Of a stretch of 5,758 bases of DNA, positions 5,487 to 5,758 are shown in pieces. The position numbers and the translations under genes were made by a program. The DNA comes from Roseibacillus sp. GTDB lineage: Bacteria > Verrucomicrobiota > Verrucomicrobiae > Verrucomicrobiales > Akkermansiaceae. The notes below the pieces were generated by a model that saw only the letters and a program-made list of their open reading frames with translations, ran no database searches and had not been told where the DNA came from. The first letter of the stretch is position 1; every line of letters begins with the position of its first letter. The DNA is taken from the NCBI GenBank assembly GCA_002723015.1, contig PBNG01000041.1, positions 16,426 to 22,183 of the forward strand, read 5' to 3'.

Positions 5487-5758
5487 ATGGAAGGATGCCT
5501 GCTCCTGTTTGATATAGATGGGACACTTATTGATGCGGGTGATGCTGGTGTAGGGGCAATTCGGCGTGCCACTGTGGATCTTTACGGTGACCAGATTCCG
5601 GTTCCGGAGTTGGATGTCCGTGGAGCCACCGATGCGGCCCTTGCGAGGAAACTCCTGCCCGCGATGGGTGCGGAGGTCAATCCCGGGAGTGTCGAGCGGC
5701 TTTACGCGGCCTATCTGAGGCGACTCCGGGAGCGATTGGAGGAGGTGAATCCAGAGGC
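5487..5758 (+). CDS. HAD-superfamily hydrolase, N-terminal part (cut by right window edge)
   Basis: This frame starts at ATG 5487, 25 nt after the infC stop, and is open for 90 codons to the window edge. Residues 5-15 carry HAD motif I, LLLFDIDGTLI. The nucleophile Asp9 and acid/base Asp11 of the DxDGT signature are both present. The following helical stretch (AIRRATVDLYG, 24-34) and the RGATDAALARKLL segment (45-57) fit the helical cap of subfamily I enzymes such as phosphoglycolate phosphatase or beta-phosphoglucomutase relatives. Motifs II to IV lie outside the window, so the substrate cannot be inferred. Only GAAGAG directly abutting the ATG resembles an SD, and it is too close to be normal. 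Cotranscription with infC is plausible from the short gap with no clear terminator. Confidence 0.88.
   Translation, partial: MEGCLLLFDIDGTLIDAGDAGVGAIRRATVDLYGDQIPVPELDVRGATDAALARKLLPAMGAEVNPGSVERLYAAYLRRLRERLEEVNPE

Overview
The window carries a stretch of bacterial translation genes, flanked on each side by a gene that runs off the edge. I suspect the PVC superphylum, most likely Verrucomicrobiota (possibly Opitutae-like). The reasons are the split ribosomal operon, a threonyl-tRNA synthetase without a TGS domain, acidic tails on conserved proteins, and translation starts that mostly lack Shine-Dalgarno (SD) sequences. This assignment is inference, since no rRNA or database match is available.

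Layout. On the minus strand, 557 down to the window edge encodes the N-terminal part of a MoxR-type AAA+ ATPase. A divergent intergenic region of 298 nt follows, with a hairpin and a weak promoter candidate. Then, on the plus strand, come rpsM (S13), rpsK (S11, with a long acidic N-terminal extension) and rpsD (S4), spaced 37-38 nt apart. They end in a compact intrinsic terminator that overlaps the rpsD stop codon. After a leader of about 200 nt comes thrS, then infC (IF3, probably starting at a non-canonical ATC codon and ending in a very acidic tail). Last is the start of a HAD-superfamily phosphatase that is cut by the right edge.

How the genes work together. S13, S11 and S4 are 30S proteins that belong to the alpha operon in most bacteria, but rpmJ, rpoA and rplQ are not beside them here. 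ThrRS charges tRNA-Thr, and IF3 binds the 30S platform during initiation. thrS-infC is a common pair, but the usual rpmI-rplT do not follow. The MoxR and HAD genes are probably unrelated neighbours.

I see no mobile element, CRISPR array, tRNA or rRNA. The most interesting signals are the acidic extensions on S11 and IF3, two factors that meet at the 30S platform, in a window where only thrS has a convincing SD. The probable ATC start of infC comes next. I do not see a new defence or metabolic system here.
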